A DNA stretch of 64,000 nucleotides from Hankyongella ginsenosidimutans (lineage in GTDB: Bacteria; Pseudomonadota; Alphaproteobacteria; Sphingomonadales; Sphingomonadaceae), in contig NZ_CP039704.1 in NCBI RefSeq assembly GCF_005144965.1, positions 2,278,001 through 2,342,000 of the forward strand, in the 5' to 3' direction. Under the pieces are notes generated by a model. It searched no databases. It was not told where the DNA came from and worked only from the letters and a program-made list of their open reading frames with translations. Each line of letters begins with the position of its first letter. Position 1 is the stretch's first letter. The translations under genes and the position numbers were made by a program. Of this stretch, positions 1-11,132 are shown one piece after another.

Positions 1-363
1 CCAGCGCCGAAACGCGGTTTGCGATCCGGGGCAGGGCGGGTTCGTCGAAGCCGGGCACTCCTGCCCGCCGTGCGATCATCGGGGCGAGCGGCGCGTCGTC
101 GTTGTTGGCCAGCCAGGCTTGGACCTCGTTTGATCGCGCGGAACCCCGGAGCAGCAGCTCGGACTCGACCGTCTGGCGCAGTGGCCCATCAAGCTCCGGC
201 AGCATTACACGCACGGCCTTGAGCTTGTGCCGGTCGATCAGGTCGAATGCCTGGCGGTAGCGGCTGGCGTCCCCTGCGTGGAGCAGGGTTGGCAGGTCCC
301 CTGCGGACTGGGCATGGGCAAGGCTCGGCCCCAAAGCAGAAGACCGGTCAGCAACAGCTTCAT
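1..363 (-). CDS. Lytic transglycosylase, N-terminal fragment (runs off window)
   Basis: Periplasmic peptidoglycan-cleaving enzyme of the Slt type, cut by the window edge. The start ATG (complement of 361-363) overlaps the stop of the upstream uracil-DNA glycosylase. It opens with a hydrophobic signal peptide (MKLLLTGLLLWGRALAHAQ once corrected) followed by an alpha-superhelical segment (LLRGSARSNEVQAWLANNDD). One base is missing near 311-320, where 'TTGGCC' appears as 'TTGCC'. The catalytic SLT domain lies outside the window, so the call rests on N-terminal resemblance and on the known pairing of such genes with a UDG gene in sphingomonads. Confidence 0.6.
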
Positions 364-1135
364 GCGGCGGCGTCCAGGAAGGTCTTCAGCATCAGCAGGT
401 CAGCCCATGCCTGAGCCTTGCCCGCGGGTTTGCGCAGCAGAAACGCCGGATGATAGCTAGGCAGCACGGGGTATTCGACGCCGTTGAGGTGGAGTGCTGC
501 CCAGCGGCCGCGCACGCGCGTGATGCCTGCCTCGGTTGACAGCAGCGCTTTGGTGGCGACGCCGCCAAGCGCCAGGATGGCGCGTGGCCTGGCGAGTTCG
601 ATGTGCCGCAGGGCGAGCGGCAGGCAGGATGCCACCTCGGCGCTGTTGGGCTCGCGGTTGCCGAGCGGCCGCCAGAAGACGATGTTGGTGATATAGGCGG
701 CGCGGTCCGGCGTCTCGGCCTTGCGGTCGAGCCCGATCGCAGCCAGCATCCGGTCCAGCAGCTGGCCAGCGCGCCCAACGAAGGGTCGGCCGGTGCGATC
801 CTCCTCCGCGCCTGGCGCTTCGCCGATCACCATCAGCCGGGCGCCGGCAAGGCCGTCCGCGATCACGGTATTCGTCGCCGTCTTTTCAGCGGGCACCCTT
901 CGAAGGCTTCAATGTAGGCACGCAAGGCCGCGAGGTCCTGCACCCCGGCGATTTCCTGGTGCGGGCGCGGCGGGGCTGGGTCCTGCGCACGCGCAGGCTG
1001 CGTCGCGAACTGCTGCGTCGCGAACTGCTGTGCCCCGAACAGACGCGTTTCCGGGTCGATGGCGGCATCCCAGCCCGCCTCCAACCACCATGCGAGCGCG
1101 CTGGTGGCCTGCCGAAGACTGAACGTCGGTGTCAT
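360..1135 (-). CDS. Uracil-DNA glycosylase, family 4/5 (Fe-S type)
   Basis: Removes uracil from DNA in base-excision repair. The core carries VIGEAPGAEEDRTGRPFVG, the 'AYITNIVFWRPLGNR' segment and the C-terminal 'LPSYHPAFLLRKP' motif. Cysteines in 'EGCPLK' and 'ASCLPL' fit the cluster-binding positions. In 'NIVFWRP' a Trp stands where many family-4 enzymes have Cys, as I recall for alphaproteobacterial forms. The N-terminus (MTPTFSLRQATSALAWW) is in another frame: an A is missing from the run at 882-885 (EGCPLK-KTATN). About 258 residues. The gene overlaps the transglycosylase gene by four bases, so the two are probably cotranscribed. Confidence 0.85.
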
Positions 1136-1281
1136 GGCGCGGACTGTGGTCAATTCGGCACGGGGTGGTCAACCCAAAGTTCGCAGAAAAGACGGGGTAT
1201 GGACAATCCGTCCCCTTGGCTCCCATAAAGCTTTGGCTCAAGATGCGCCGATAATATGCACAACGATTGGGGAATGCCGCC

Positions 1282-2933
1282 ATGACGGAACGCGAAACAA
1301 TGACGTATGACGTGGTCGTCGTCGGTGGAGGTCCGGCCGGGCTCTCTGCGGCGATCCGAATCAAGCAGAAGGCCCAGCAACTGGGTCGCGAGATCAGCGT
1401 CTGCCTGCTGGAGAAGGGGTCGGAAATCGGTGCCCATATTCTGTCCGGCGCCGTGTTCGATCCGAAAGCACTCGATGAACTGATCCCCGATTGGCAGGCG
1501 CGCGGCGCACCCATAGGCGTGCCCGTCACGAAAACCGAGCATTGGGTGCTGACCGAAGGCAAGCGCTATTCCCTGCCGCACCTGTTCATGCCGCCATTGA
1601 TGAGCAATGCCGGCTGTTACACGCTGTCGCTCGGGAACCTGTGCCGATGGCTGGGGAGCAGGCGGAAGCGCTGGGCGTCGATCTGTTTCCCGGCTTTGCG
1701 GCGGCAAATCTTCTGTATCGGGACGATGGCTCGGTCGGTGGGGTCATTACCGGCGATATGGGCGTCGCTAGGGATGGATCGCACAAGCCAACCTACCAGC
1801 CCGGCCTGGCCATCGAGGGGCGCTATACCCTGATCGCCGAGGGTGTTCGCGGTCACCTCGCGCAGGAACTGATCGCGCGGTACAAGCTGCGCGAAGGCGT
1901 CGAACCCCAGACCTATGCCATCGGCATCAAGGAACTCTGGGATATCGCACCCGAGAAGCATGAGCCAGGCCTCGTGATCCACACCCAGGGCTGGCCCTTG
2001 AGCGACGTGGCGGGCGGCGGCTTCATCTACCACCAGGAGAACGGCCAGCTCGCCATCGGCTTTGTCGTGGCGCTGGATTACCACAATCCCCACCTGTCTC
2101 CCTATGAGGAGATGCAGCGTTTCAAACTGCATCCGGCGATCAAGCCATTGCTGGAGGGCGGGCGGCGGGTCGCCTATGGTGCGCGCGCCATCAACGAAGG
2201 CGGTTATCAATCGATCCCCAACGTCAGTTTCCCGGGCGGGGCGTTGATCGGCTGTTCGGCAGGCTTTGTGAATGTGCCGCGCGTTAAGGGCAGCCATTAT
2301 GCGATGAAGACTGGGATGCTGGCCGCCGATGCCGTCGTGGACGCCCTGGCGGCGGAGGGTCCGGCCAGCCTAGACGCCTACCGGCTTGCACTCACGCAGA
2401 GCTGGGTCGCCAAGGACCTGTTCACGGTTCGCAATGCCCGCCCCGCGCTGGCGAAATTCGGCGTTTTCTGGGGCACGGTTTATGCCGGCCTCGATCTGTG
2501 GCTGAATGAACTCGGACTTGGTTTCCTGGTGCCCTGGACCTTCGGGCACAAGCCGGACCACAGCCAGCTGACGAAGACGGCTCAAAGCACGAAGATCGCG
2601 TATCCCAAGCCGGATGGCACGATAACGTTCGATCGGCTGTCCTCGGTTTACCTCTCCGGGACCAACCATGAAGACGATCAGCCAGTGCACCTCACCCTGC
2701 GCGATCCCTCCGTGCCGATCAGCGTGAATCTTGCGCTGTACGACGCACCGGAGCAGCGCTACTGCCCAGCGGGCGTGTATGAAATCGTGCATGCGGAGGG
2801 AGCCGATCCGCGCCTGCAGATCAACGCGCAGAACTGCGTTCACTGCAAGACGTGCGATATCAAGGACCCGACCCAGAATATCCGTTGGGTGACGCCGGAA
2901 GGCGGCGGCGGCCCGACATACCCGAACATGTAA
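1282..2933 (+). CDS. Electron-transfer-flavoprotein:ubiquinone oxidoreductase
   Basis: Membrane-associated flavo-iron-sulfur enzyme passing electrons from ETF to ubiquinone, serving acyl-CoA and amino-acid oxidation. The N-terminus holds the FAD dinucleotide fold (DVVVVGGGPAGLSAAI); the C-terminus holds the 4Fe-4S ferredoxin-like site (CPAGVYE, then NCVHCKTCDIKDP) and ends WVTPEGGGGPTYPNM as is typical. Length about 550 aa, normal for the family. One frameshift at 1653-1656 (four G where five are needed, LCRWLG-EQAEALG). ATG 1282 is followed by a second in-frame ATG at 1300; either could be used. Divergent from the UDG gene across 146 bp. Confidence 0.93.
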
Positions 2934-2980
2934 TTCAGGCAGGCGACCGAGCGATATGAAAAGACGGCAAGCAAAGTCGC

Positions 2981-3143
2981 TAGATCAACGGGCTTTAAAT
3001 CCGCTTCAGTCCGTGGGCCTGCCCAAAGCGGGTTTAAAGCCCAAAGTTGCTCCATACACCCTTCGATCGAAAGCATCTTTCCTCCTTACGTGCGGCTTGG
3101 CACCGAATCCCGGCCTTGGGTTGCATTTCAGGAGAGATGCCCT
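2981..3143 (+). repeat. Dispersed double-hairpin repeat, copy A
   Basis: First of three related elements (others at 24903-25068 and 48281-48444). Hairpin 1 pairs GGGCTTTAAATCCGC (about 2990-3004) with GCGGGTTTAAAGCCC (about 3028-3042). Hairpin 2 pairs the AAGCATCTTTCCTCC side with the AGGAGAGATGCC side near 3130-3141. This copy is the most diverged in hairpin 2. It fills the gap between the ETF-QO stop and the TPR gene and ends at the presumed start of the latter. Confidence 0.8.
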
Positions 3144-3144
3144 G

Positions 3145-4818
3145 GTGTTGCTCCTGCTCATGGCGACGCCGGCTTGCGCGCGCGCGCCGGCCAGCCTGTT
3201 CGCGGGCAATTATCGCTCTGGACTCAACGAATATGTCCAGGGCCGCCATGCCTGGGCGGAGGAAGACCTCGAGCAAGCCACCGACTATTTTACGAGGGCA
3301 CTGCGTTACGCGCCTGACAATCGCCTGCTGCAACGAAGGACCTTCGAGCTGGCACTGGGGTCTGGCGAGATCGATACCGCTCTGAAAATTGGCCAGACCC
3401 TGGTCAAGGACGACGAGAATTTCGGGACCCTTACCGTTCTGCGCGCGGTGGATGCAGTTCGCGCGAAGCGTTGGGAGGAGGCGATTTCGCTGGTCGACCA
3501 GCTGCCGAGCGAAGGCATCGAATCGCTGGTTGGCAGTATTATCAAGGCCTGGGCCGTCTATGGCTCAGGCAAGACCCGCGACGCATTCGACATTGTGACC
3601 CCCGGCGATGGCGACGGCTTCATCGAGAGCTATTATCGCGAGCATCTGGCCTACATGAAGCTTGCAAGTGGCGACGAAAAGGCGGCGGAAGACTTGCTGC
3701 GCCGGATCGTGCCGCCTGGCGTGGCCAGCGGCGCGCGCGCGAAGGTCAATCTGATCGCTGCCATTCAGGCAGCCGAGGGGAGCAAGGCAGCTCTGCAGGA
3801 AGCCGAGGGTATCGAGGGGTGGCAGAGCGATGGACGCCTGAGCGAGGCGATCGAGCGCCTCCGCTCCAACAAGAAGGTGCGCAGCCTTGTCGCTACGCCG
3901 CAGGAAGGGGTGGCGGAAGTTCTCTTGCGCATCGCCGCCGATCTCGGCCGGCAGCAGGCGACGCCAATCGCCATCAACTACGCGCGCATGGCGCGCTATG
4001 CCGAACCGGACCTCGACGAGGCGGCACTGGTGCTCGCCGATCTGCTGCGGACCAGCGGCGACGTACGCGGAGCAAAGGCTGCGCTCGACTCCTGGCCGAG
4101 ACATCGATCACCAACACGCGCGTCTGGTTAACCCGGGCTGATATCGCGCGCGATGCAGCCGGGGTGCCTGAAGCCGTTGCGATCATTGAGCGGGCTTTGC
4201 AGCGCTGGCCCGATCGTGTCGAGCTCTGGGTGAGTCTCGGCGACCTGCATCGCGGCGCCAGCGATTTCGCCAAGGCCCTTGTCGCCTACGACAAAGCCAT
4301 TGCGCTCGCGGGCCAGCCGAAGCAGGCCGATTGGGGCTCTATTATCTGCGCGGCATGACACTGGAGCGCCTCCAGCGCTGGCCGGAAGCCGAGCGTGACC
4401 TGCGTCAGGCGCTCGCCCTGCAGCCAAACGAACCCAATGTCCTGAATTATCTTGGATATTCCTTTATCGACCGCGGCGCCAATATGAGTGAAGGCCGAAA
4501 CATGATCGAGGCGGCGCTGCGCCAGCGCCCCGATGACGGCTATATCGTCGACTCTCTTGGCTGGGCACAGTATAGCGCTAAGCAGTGGGACGCCGCCGTT
4601 GCGACCCTGGAGCGCGCCGTCGCTATCGAACCGGGTGATCCGACCATCAATGAGCATCTCGGCGATGCCTATTGGCGTGTGGGCAGGCTGCTGGAAGCGC
4701 GTTTCCGCTGGAACGCTGCGAAAAGCCTCGACGCGGAGCCCGAGCAGTCGGCGCGGCTGGATGAAAAATCATCTTCGGGCTGGCCGAAAATGCGGACTCG
4801 AACGATCGGCCGAGCTAA
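3145..4818 (+). CDS. Tetratricopeptide-repeat protein with signal peptide
   Basis: Envelope-associated TPR protein of about 558 residues; function unknown. It starts with a hydrophobic stretch ([21 protein letters not shown]) that looks like a signal peptide, then repeated TPR helices throughout (e.g. '[15 protein letters not shown]', '[17 protein letters not shown]', '[16 protein letters not shown]'). GTG 3145 is the best start in frame; the only upstream in-frame ATG (2956) precedes the repeat element and would add repeat-encoded residues. Three frameshifts: about 4100, about 4340, and 4764-4768 (five A instead of six, giving a C-terminus near NADSNDRPS). It ends 11 bases before ispE. Confidence 0.75.
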
Positions 4819-4829
4819 AGGCAGCCTCT

Positions 4830-5739
4830 ATGTCGAATATCGTGCTGGACCGGGAGTTCGCTCCGGCCAAGATCAACCTCTTTCTGCATATCGTCGGGCG
4901 TCGTGCGGACGGATACCATCTGCTCGAGACGCTGTTCGCATTCGTCGATTTCGGCGACGAACTGATTGCGGAGCCTGCCGACTCCTTTCGTGTGACGGTT
5001 GAGGGGCCGCAGGCGTTTTCTCTCAAGCGGAAGGCGACAGCCTCGTCCAACGTGCCGCCGCCGCCCTTTTCGGGCGCGATCTGCCCAAGCTCCACATACG
5101 GATCGTGAAGAATATTCCTGTGGCGGCCGGTCTGGGTGGAGGGTCGGCGGATGCAGCCGCGGCACTACGCCTTCTCAACCGTATGTTCGGCCTTGGCTTG
5201 CCCCTTGAACGCCTCGCGGACTTGGCGGCCGTGGTCGGGGCTGACGTTCCGGCTTGCGTTTGGTCAAGCACCTGCCTCGGCCAGGGGTCGGCGAGACACT
5301 GACACCGACAACACTGGATGCACAGCCGTGGGTCCTGCTGGTCAAACCACCGCAGCCGATGCCGACGCCAGCGGTGTTTGGCGCTTACAAGGCCAGCGCA
5401 GCGCCGTTTACGGCACACCTCGCAGATATCCGGCGCGAAGCCTGGTGCCTGAGCGAAATTTCCGCGCTGCATAACGATCTTGCGGTGCCAGCCTGCCAGC
5501 TCAATCCCGATCTGGGTCGGCAGCTCGCGCTGTTGGCGCAGACACCGGAGGTTCAGCTTTCGCGCCTGTCCGGCTCTGGCCCGACCAGCTTTGCGCTCTA
5601 TCCCGATGCCTTGAGCGCGCAAGCCGCAAAGAGCGCGTTCTCGCCGCCTTTCCGGATGTCTGGGCAGAGATATGCCGCCTACAGTAATGGCTGGCCGGTT
5701 ATTTACCGCTTCCTTGACGGGGCTCGGATGCGTGACTAG
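4830..5739 (+). CDS. ispE: 4-diphosphocytidyl-2-C-methyl-D-erythritol kinase
   Basis: Cytosolic GHMP-family kinase; the ATP-dependent step of the MEP isoprenoid pathway. Start sequence [23 protein letters not shown]-binding motif [17 protein letters not shown], and C-terminal GHMP motif [13 protein letters not shown] are all present; about 303 aa. Two single-base losses: 5029-5030 (GG for GGG, SLKR-EGDSLVQ) and 5284-5287 (LGQ-GVGET). The protein has no second ATP motif loss or truncation once corrected. dxr, also of the MEP pathway, lies at 53.5 kb. Confidence 0.92.
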
Positions 5740-5757
5740 ACGGCAGTTTCAAGCCGA

Positions 5758-8576
5758 ATGGCGCTTACAGAGCATGACAATGACAGCAAACGTGCGCCAT
5801 CCGAGCGCAAAATTTCAATGGCCCATTCCCCGCTGGAATTGCCCTTTCTGCAAAGATTGCTTCTTGTCAGCCTCGCAATGCTTGCGGCACTTTTATCGCG
5901 TGCCCGCAGGCGCATGCGCAAAATGTCGACCCCGCGTTGGTCGACCAATTCCTCAAAAACAGCGGCCGACAGGGCGCGCAGACTGAAGGCGCCAGTGATG
6001 AAGGCCGCAGCCTGTCCCGCGGCGATGCGAACCCGGCAACCCAGGTACTCACACCAGAAGAGTTGGAACTGCGCGCTGCGATTGCACGCGATCAGCTCTC
6101 GACGCTCCGTCAGGCGACGCCGATCGAAGAGGCGTATCGCAAGCGCCTGAACGACCCGAAACTGCAGCAATTCGGCTACGATCTCTTTCGCAACAGCCAG
6201 CCGGGGAGCCGGTTACCGGTCGCGTCGACGACAGCTATGTACTCGGCGTCGGCGATGAATTGGTGATTGTCTTTCAAGGGCCGACATCGCGCTCTTCCAC
6301 GGTGCGCGTCGACCGCGCTGGGACTATCAATATTCCCGACTTTCCGCCGATTTCCGTGCTCGGCCGCACGCTCGGGCAGGTCCGCAACGAAATCGAAAGC
6401 GCGACGCGACGCGTCATGATCGGCACCGAGGCCTATGTTTCGCTCGGCGGCGTCCGCTCGATTGCCGTGACGGTCGCAGGGGAAGTGCTTCGTCCGGGTC
6501 AGTACCGCATGACAGCCCTCAGTGATGCGATCTCAGCCCTTGGCCGCGCCGGCGGCATCCGCCGCAGCGGGAGTCTGCGCGCGGTACGTATTGAGCGGGG
6601 CGGGCGGATCATTGCGCTCGATCTCTACGGTTTGCTCGGCATCGGTGCGAGCAGCCAGGTGAAGCTCCAGGATGGCGACCGGATCATCGTGCCGGCGCTT
6701 GGCCCGACCTTCGCCGTAACCGGGGCCGTCGTGCGACCCGGCATCTACGAACTGCGACCCGGGACGAGCGTGTCGGTTGAGGAAGCCCTGCGGATCGCTG
6801 GCGGCGAGCTTGTGCCCGGCGGCAGTTCCTCCAGCGCCCAGCGTGCGCGCTCCAGCCTTGGTGCGTTCACCACGGTGCCCCTGAGGTCAGGCGATGCCGT
6901 TCAGGCCGGCGACGCGATCTCGGTTGTGCCGCGCTATGGCCAGACCAGGGGCTTTGTCGAATTGCTCGGCCATACGGATGCAGCAGGGCCGCGGGCTCTG
7001 AGCGAAGCGCCAACGGTTGGGCGGCTTCTCGTCTCGCTCGACGCCCTGAAGACGGATACCTATACGCCTCTGGTCATTCTGCAGCGGCGGGATCCTCAGA
7101 CGACGACGCCCTATCTGGACGCTATCAGCCTGATTTCCGTATTCTCGAAATCGACCGATGTGTCCCTGCGCTCGGAAGACAGGGTTATCCTGTTGAGTTC
7201 CACGGATATATCGTTTCTGCATTCGCCAGCCGTGCGTTCCGTCGTGCTGGGGCCGCGGCAACCGCAATATCGCTGCACATCGCTGAACCGGCTGGCACGG
7301 GCAGCAGGGGACAGCGAAGGCGAGCGCTTCGCCGCCGTGAACCGCGCCTTTGTGCCCTTCGTTCAAAAGCTGGCGGGAGAGGCACCGGAGAAAACCACGT
7401 TATCCGCATCGCGACGGAAGGCAGCAGTCGATCAACTTTCGTCCTTCGACGATCAGAAGACGATCGCTGGGCGCGGCGATAAAAAGTCGGGCGAGGGCGA
7501 AGAGGAGGTGCTGGAATTCAGCGCGCAGGATCTTGATCCGGCAGTTTGCCCGCAGATATTCGAGCGCTTTCCGGATATTCTTCCATTTCTGATCGAGCAG
7601 GCCGTGCCGGTCACGGGTGACGTGAGGCGCCTGGCCCATATCCGGTAGCGGGTAATATTTCCGTGCAGCAATTGGTCTCGGTCGCCGGCGGGCGCGCGTC
7701 CCGGCGCGACGACGACCAACTGGAAGTTATTCACGCGGGCGACGGCGTGCAGGATCGCATCGCCAAGAAAGTCAAATGGACCGAGAGCGCTGATCTTATC
7801 GTCACGCCATTCGACTCCGTCCGTGTGACCTCGAATGCGTCAGCCTTCGAATCGGGTGCAGTCCTGCTGAGTGGTGAATTCGCGCAACCGGGGATTTACC
7901 CCGTGCGCAGGGTGAAAAGCTCTCCGAGCTTATCAAACGGGCAGGGGGTGACGTCGCAGGCATTTCCTTATGGTGCCGTCTTCACGCGCGCCAGCGTGCG
8001 CATTGCGCAGCGTGAGGGGCTGCAACGCGCCTTGAAAGAGCTAAACACCGGCCTGCTGTCGATTGCAGCGCGCAAGGATATCTCTGCGGACGCCATCATC
8101 GCCGCACAAGAGCTTTCGCAGAGCATCGCCGGCACAGAGCCGCCGGGGCGCGTGGTCGTCGAAGCGGATCCGCGGGTGCTCGCCATGCGGCCTGACCTTG
8201 ATACCGTGCTCGAACCGGGCGACACCATCTTCATGCCCAAGCGCCCGAATTTTGTTTTGACGCTCGGGGATGTCCTCAATCCGACGGCGCTGCAGTTCTC
8301 ACCGAGGAAGTCTGCCAAGGATTACCTTGACGAATCCGGCGGCGTCCAGTCGACGGCTGACGACAAAAGAACCTTCATCGTCTATCCAAACGGTATCGCC
8401 GAACCTGTAAAACGTCGTTCTGGGGCAAGAGCAGGCAGGTTTTGCCGCCAGGCAGCGCCATCGTCGTGCCGAAGAATATCGATCCGCTCTACAAACTGAA
8501 TGTTGCGCGCGATATTACGCAGATTGTCTCGCAGGTTGCCTCGGCGCTGGCGACTGTTGTCATCCTGGCCCGCTAA
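5758..8576 (+). CDS. SLBB-domain polysaccharide export protein
   Basis: Large (about 930 aa) periplasmic/outer-membrane protein related to Wza/GumB-type exporters. A signal peptide (LLLVSLAMLAALLSRAPQAHA after correction near 5900) leads to the Poly_export domain (SYVLGVGDELVIVFQGP) and a series of SLBB beta-grasp segments ('VTVAGEVLRPGQYRMT', 'FAVTGAVVRPGIYELRPG', 'VLLSGEFAQPGIYPV', 'FVLTLGDVLNPTALQF'). It ends in a hydrophobic helix (SQVASALATVVILAR). Frameshifts near 5900, 6210, 7640, 7910 and 8410. ATG 5758 or ATG 5818 could be the start. It sits upstream of a nucleotide-sugar dehydrogenase gene, which supports an exopolysaccharide role. Confidence 0.82.
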
Positions 8577-8626
8577 TTTTTAACGGTTTCGGCTCATCGA
8601 GCTGTAGGCTCATACTCGAGGGTGCA

Positions 8627-9928
8627 ATGAAGATTACGAGCGCAACCAAGATTACCATCGTTGGCCTCGGCTATGTCGGGCTGCCCCTCGCGGCCGCTTT
8701 GGCGCGCAAGTTCGATTGCATCGGGTTGGACATCAACAACCAGCGCATTCAGGAACTTCGCAGCGGATACGACCGGACAGCGGAAGTCGATCCTGAAACC
8801 TTGCGCGCATCAAGCCTGAAGTTGACGGCTAATGCCGAAGAATGCGCAGGGAGCGATGTTTACATCGTAACGGTTCCTACCCCGTTGACGACAACAACAA
8901 ACCGGATCTCAAGCCCGTCCTGTCTGCAAGCAGGACGGTCGCCGGTCTTTGCAGCCGGGGCGCAATGCAATCGTCGTTTACGAGAGCACCGTCTACCCCG
9001 GTGTGACGGAAGATATCTGCGGACCCGTACTGGAGCAGGTTTCAGGATTGAAACACGGTGTAGATTTCTTCCTCGGCTACTCGCCCGAGCGGATCAACCC
9101 CGGCGATCGCGAGCATACAGTAGACCGGATCACCAAAGTGATCGCCGGCGATACGCCGGAGGTTACGGACGCCCTTGCTGAAATCTACGGCAGTATAACG
9201 AGCGGCGGTGTGTTTCGGGCTGCAAGCATCAAGGTTGCCGAGGCTGCCAAAGTCATCGAAAATGCACAAAGAGATATCAACATCGCATTCATGAATGAAA
9301 TTGCGATGATATTTCAGAAAATCGGCATTTCGACCTACGACGTGCTCGACGCAGCCGCGACAAAATGGAATTTCCTGAAGTTCTCGCCGGGGCTCGTCGG
9401 CGGGCACTGCATTGGCGTTGACCCCTATTACCTTTCTTATAGGGCGGAAGAATTGGGGCATGATCCACAAGTTATCCTGTCCGGTAGACGCACCAATGAC
9501 GGTATGGGATCCTATGTTGCCGATTCTATTTCGGACAAGATATCTCAAAAATCACGGATTCTTGTTCTTGGTTTGACATTCAAGGAAAACGTCCCGGATT
9601 TACGCAATTCCAAAGTCATCGACGTTGTGCGCCGCCTGGAGCATCTTGGGCATAGCGTCGACATTCACGATCCGCTGGCCTCCCGGAAGAGGCGCAACAT
9701 GAATATGGTGTCGAAATTCTCAGCGGGCCAGAACATCTCCACCAAAGCGCAGGAGATCCGGACAAGCGCTATGACGCCCTCGTCGCTGCCGTGCCGCATT
9801 CCGTATATGCACAGATGAATCGCGAGCAGATCGCTGGGCTGCTGAAACCAAAAGGCTTGATCGCAGACCTGAAAGGCTTATGGCGGCGCATCGAGTTCGG
9901 CCCAGAGCACCAAATCTGGAGGCTGTAA
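8627..9928 (+). CDS. Nucleotide-sugar dehydrogenase (UDP-GlcNAc/GalNAc type, TviB/WbpA-like)
   Basis: NAD-dependent four-electron oxidation of a UDP-sugar to its uronic acid, supplying acidic precursor for polysaccharide. Rossmann motif [15 protein letters not shown], the '[14 protein letters not shown]' segment, catalytic cysteine in [13 protein letters not shown], and C-terminal UDP-binding region ([14 protein letters not shown]). About 434 aa, normal. Breaks at about 8884 (ACCCCG-GTT expected), 8948-8950 (one T short) and about 9683 (one C short). Substrate cannot be fixed from sequence; PERINPGD favours the N-acetylhexosamine group over UDP-glucose dehydrogenase. Confidence 0.87.
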
Positions 9929-9933
9929 GGCTC

Positions 9934-10115
9934 TAGGGTCAGGACCCATTAACAACGAGGATCGCCCGCGTGCCGCCATCCGCAGGACGCGGCGCTTTTG
10001 GCGTGCAGGTTTGTTGCTCGGTCGTTGAATATGTTCAATATTCGCCTCCCTCCCGCCTGCCTGCACTCCAAAATCGCCAGCGCCACGGCCTCATTCTTAA
10101 TGAGTCCTGACCCTA
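9934..10115. mobile_element. MITE-like element with 27-bp terminal inverted repeats
   Basis: The left end begins TAGGGTCAGGACCCATTA and the right end, read on the other strand, TAGGGTCAGGACTCATTA. Similarity continues to 27 bp with three mismatches. Both ends carry TA, consistent with a TA target duplication. The 182-bp interior has no credible ORF. It lies between two convergent genes, and its right-hand TAG is the stop codon of the DUF218 gene. The termini look like those of a transposase-mobilised element; I cannot name the parent IS. Confidence 0.7.
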
Positions 10116-10874
10116 AATTCCCTTAGTACCGTACATATATTTGTACGCTATAAGCCCGATCCATTCATGCAGGGCAGTGCTGTAACGCCCAAGGGTCGAA
10201 AGAATATCGAAATCCAGGGTCGGCTGCACGTCTGAGGCCAGCGCGCGATAATCGACAGGATAGGGGATCGGCTGCAGTCCCTGCGCCTGAAAGCTCTGTA
10301 TGGCGCGCGGCATATGTGCAGCCGATGTAACAAGAACGATGGGTAAGCGTTCCGGCTGGGGTAAGCTGCGCCAAAGCTTTGCGGCTATAACCGCATTGGT
10401 CCAGGTTGTCGTGCTGCGGTCAAGCAAGGCAAGGCGATCCGCCTCGATCCGCAGGCCAAGCGTGCGCGCGGCGATGTCGACATCGCGCAGGCCTTTCGCG
10501 GTTCGGATACCACCGACGACCCAGATCGGCCAGGCGCGATGGGCAAGACCTAATTCCGCTGTCGCGATCACGCGCTCTGCTGCGGAATCATATTCCGAAA
10601 GTCGGCTGTACTCTGATAACGCCAGTCTCTCGCTGCCCGTCAGCATGACGACGATGGCCTTTTCCGGCAGCTTTTCTGGTCTTTGGTAGCGACTCTCCAA
10701 CGGGCGCAGCATCAGCAGATCGAGCGGCGCGATGAGCAGGACGAGACATAAGGCCGCAAACGCGCGCGCAAGACTGCGTACCCTTGAGGGTCGCATGGCC
10801 AGGGTGGCGGCCAGAAAGCCAAGCGCAATCCAGAGCGGCCAGCTTGCCGGGCTGACATAAACCCACACGTGCAA
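10113..10874 (-). CDS. DUF218 / YdcF-family membrane protein
   Basis: Intact 253-residue protein. Two N-terminal transmembrane helices (about residues 10-26 and 36-55) precede a DUF218 domain (AIVVMLTGSERLALSEY, 'WVVGGIRTAKG', 'LVTSAAHMPRAIQSFQ'). Family members include SanA/ElyC, linked to envelope barrier and undecaprenyl-carrier functions, although the exact reaction is unknown. Its stop codon lies inside the neighbouring MITE-like terminal repeat, so the original C-terminus may have differed. Placement within exopolysaccharide genes suggests an envelope-glycan role. Confidence 0.82.
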   Translation of the reverse strand: MHVWVYVSPASWPLWIALGFLAATLAMRPSRVRSLARAFAALCLVLLIAPLDLLMLRPLESRYQRPEKLPEKAIVVMLTGSERLALSEYSRLSEYDSAAERVIATAELGLAHRAWPIWVVGGIRTAKGLRDVDIAARTLGLRIEADRLALLDRSTTTWTNAVIAAKLWRSLPQPERLPIVLVTSAAHMPRAIQSFQAQGLQPIPYPVDYRALASDVQPTLDFDILSTLGRYSTALHEWIGLIAYKYMYGTKGI

Positions 10875-11132
10875 AAATCCTCGCCAATTCCGGCATATAG
10901 CGACAAAAATCGCGACGGTGGAGCAAAAGCAGATTTTCGGCCAATATACAACGTGCGCTTGCTGGCGCTGTAAGATGCGGCGTATGGTTGCAGGGCTGCG
11001 GCGTGTTAATCGAATGTTTGACCATGGCTTGTAATTCGACTAGCCGCAGAAGGGATCAAATTCGCGATCCAATGCGTTAAATACTCAGTATGCGTACCTT
11101 TGTTCATTTGCGCGGGTGGGAAAAATTTTGCG

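Noticed and set aside
9878-10066. Minus-strand ORF inside the MITE-like element
   Set aside because: Short, extends past the element border into the neighbouring gene, and has no transposase motif.
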